Positions 48,745 through 49,513 of a stretch of 49,513 nt of DNA are shown one piece after another (within the stretch, counting starts at the first letter, position 1; each line of letters opens with the position of its first letter). The position numbers were made by a program, and so were the translations under genes. Source of the DNA: Nitrososphaerales archaeon (GTDB lineage: Archaea; Thermoproteota; Nitrososphaeria; Nitrososphaerales; Gagatemarchaeaceae); NCBI GenBank assembly GCA_014874415.1, contig JACWAI010000091.1, positions 1 to 49,513 on the forward strand, read 5' to 3'. The notes below the pieces were generated by a model that saw nothing but the letters and a program-made list of their open reading frames with translations, was not told the DNA's origin and did not search any database.

Positions 48745-49416
48745 TTGCTGAATTTCGTGCTCGCCGAGTCGGCATTAGAGCTGGTGCCGAAGGAGGTCAG
48801 GAAGCTCCCGGCGGTGGTGAGCGACTCGAAGCGGAGGGAGGCAGACGCTTCCGAAATCCTCCTCGACCGGAGCTTCCACCACTCGGCCATGACAAGGCTG
48901 AAGGATTCGGAGAAGAGGGGTAGGCCAGACCTGGTCCACGTCGCACTGCTCAGCGTGACCGGGACGCCGCTGTACCTCGACGGGAAGGTGAAAGTGTTCG
49001 TCCACACCTGCGGCGACGTGGTGCTGGCGATCGCCGAGAAGACGAGGCTTCCGAAGAACTACATTAGGTTCAGGGGGCTGATGGAGGAGGCGCTCAGTGA
49101 GAAGCCGGGGACGGGCCTGATCAAAGTACGTCCGATGGGCATCAAAGAGCTGTTCAGGAGCATACGAGCAGATGCCGTCATCGGGCTGTCGGTGCAGGGG
49201 AAGCAGATGTCGGTCGAGGAACTGGCCCGCAAGCTCTCTGCAGCCACGGAACCGTGCGTCGTCGTAGGCGGCTTCCCACACGGGCACTTCACAGCAGAGA
49301 CCCTTTCTGCTTTCGATGAGCTGGTCAGGGTGAACCCGAAGCCACTCGAGGCCCAGGTCGTGGCTTCGAGGGTGATTTATGAAGTTGAGAAGGCTCGGCG
49401 CGGATTGAACGATTAA
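48745..49416 (+). CDS. nep1: rRNA pseudouridine N1-methyltransferase Nep1
   Basis: A 223-residue SPOUT methyltransferase that modifies a pseudouridine in 16S rRNA helix 35 and assists small-subunit assembly together with S19e in eukaryotes. Family motifs: VLAESALELVP at the N-terminus, RPDLVHVALLSVTGTPLYLDG, LPKNYIRFRGLMEEAL, and the trefoil-knot SAM site CVVVGGFPHGHF. TTG at 48745 is favoured by the TATA spacing. Confidence 0.9.
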   Translation: MLNFVLAESALELVPKEVRKLPAVVSDSKRREADASEILLDRSFHHSAMTRLKDSEKRGRPDLVHVALLSVTGTPLYLDGKVKVFVHTCGDVVLAIAEKTRLPKNYIRFRGLMEEALSEKPGTGLIKVRPMGIKELFRSIRADAVIGLSVQGKQMSVEELARKLSAATEPCVVVGGFPHGHFTAETLSAFDELVRVNPKPLEAQVVASRVIYEVEKARRGLND

Positions 49417-49444
49417 AAGCGATGGGTGAGCCGCGGCGGCCCGT

Positions 49445-49513
49445 GCGGTCGTCGTCCAGCCTGGTCTAATGACATGCATGCCAAGAGGACACAAGCCCTC
49501 CAAGCTTGTAACC
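49445..49513 (+). tRNA. tRNA-Gly(UCC), 3' truncated by the window, with a D-arm insertion
   Basis: The anticodon arm CAAGC-CCTCCAA-GCTTG (49492-49508) is perfect and gives anticodon UCC, with C instead of U at position 33. The variable loop starts TAACC. D-stem GTCC (49454-49457) and loop AGCCTGGTCTA pair with GGAC only at 49487-49490, so about 18 extra bases (49469-49486, or shifted by one) interrupt the D arm. The acceptor 5' strand would be GCGGTCG (49445-49451). T arm and 3' acceptor lie beyond the window, so the start is provisional. A TTAAAAG element near 49411-49417 could be the promoter. Confidence 0.75.

Noticed and set aside
1-49513. CRISPR arrays, transposases, integrases, rRNA genes
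   Set aside because: No regular repeat-spacer pattern, no recombinase or transposase motif, and no rRNA sequence was seen on reading both strands.

Overview
The window is about 49.5 kb of GC-rich, gene-dense archaeal DNA (roughly 60% GC by eye). Archaeal affiliation is clear from aIF6, prefoldin alpha, L31e, L39e, S19e, PDCD5, the RNase P protein Rpp21, Nep1, a P1-type L12, archaeal LeuS and AlaS, the DTD2-type D-aminoacyl-tRNA deacylase, Spt5 and SecE. TATA boxes lie about 22-32 bp upstream of many starts, often TTG or GTG, which suggests widespread leaderless transcription. LysW-carried arginine/lysine synthesis and a Sulfolobus-like class II fumarase point to the TACK group, perhaps a Nitrososphaeria-like lineage. 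That placement is an inference; no rRNA gene is present to settle it.

Layout. 0-6.4 kb: fumarase, an unknown metalloprotease-like protein, a frameshifted GNAT gene, and two phosphohexomutases flanking thiL. 6.5 kb: a tRNA-Arg(UCU) gene that appears to contain three very short insertions. 6.7-14.5 kb: membrane and stress genes (P3A H+-ATPase with PPK2, a K+ channel with an odd filter, a DMT exporter, an AraC-methyltransferase fusion, a VIT1-like transporter) and a small zinc-ribbon protein. 14.6-23.2 kb: leuS, alaS, a GNAT, inverted rpl12, and rpl10-rpl1-rpl11. 23.3-28.8 kb: a DinB-like remnant, a winged-helix regulator, and an overlapping MscS / sugar phosphatase / glycosyltransferase operon facing a glycoside hydrolase. 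28.9-32.3 kb: spt5, a GNAT, an ABC-2 exporter and secE.

33.2-43.6 kb is a twelve-gene minus-strand arginine/lysine cluster: argG, argH, lysW2, lysX2, lysY, lysZ, lysJ, lysM-like, lysW1, lysX1, lysK, argF. It has two lysW-lysX pairs, two likely promoters, and a divergent ACT-like regulator sharing the argG promoter. Amino groups would be masked on LysW, the side chain processed by Z/Y/J, the product released by K, and ornithine carried to arginine by ArgF/G/H. 44.3-49.5 kb holds a nitrilase-family hydrolase and a translation/secretion cluster (S19e, PDCD5, L39e, L31e, aIF6, prefoldin alpha, FtsY; Rpp21 and Nep1), ending in a truncated tRNA-Gly(UCC) that also has an insertion in its D arm.

The most unusual signals are the mini-insertions in both visible tRNA genes; the dispersal of the ancestral secE-spt5-rpl11-rpl1-rpl10-rpl12 operon, with rpl12 flipped and the L10/P0 acidic tail missing; the duplicated lysW/lysX modules, one with a frameshifted N-terminus; and the regulated MscS-sugar osmolyte operon.
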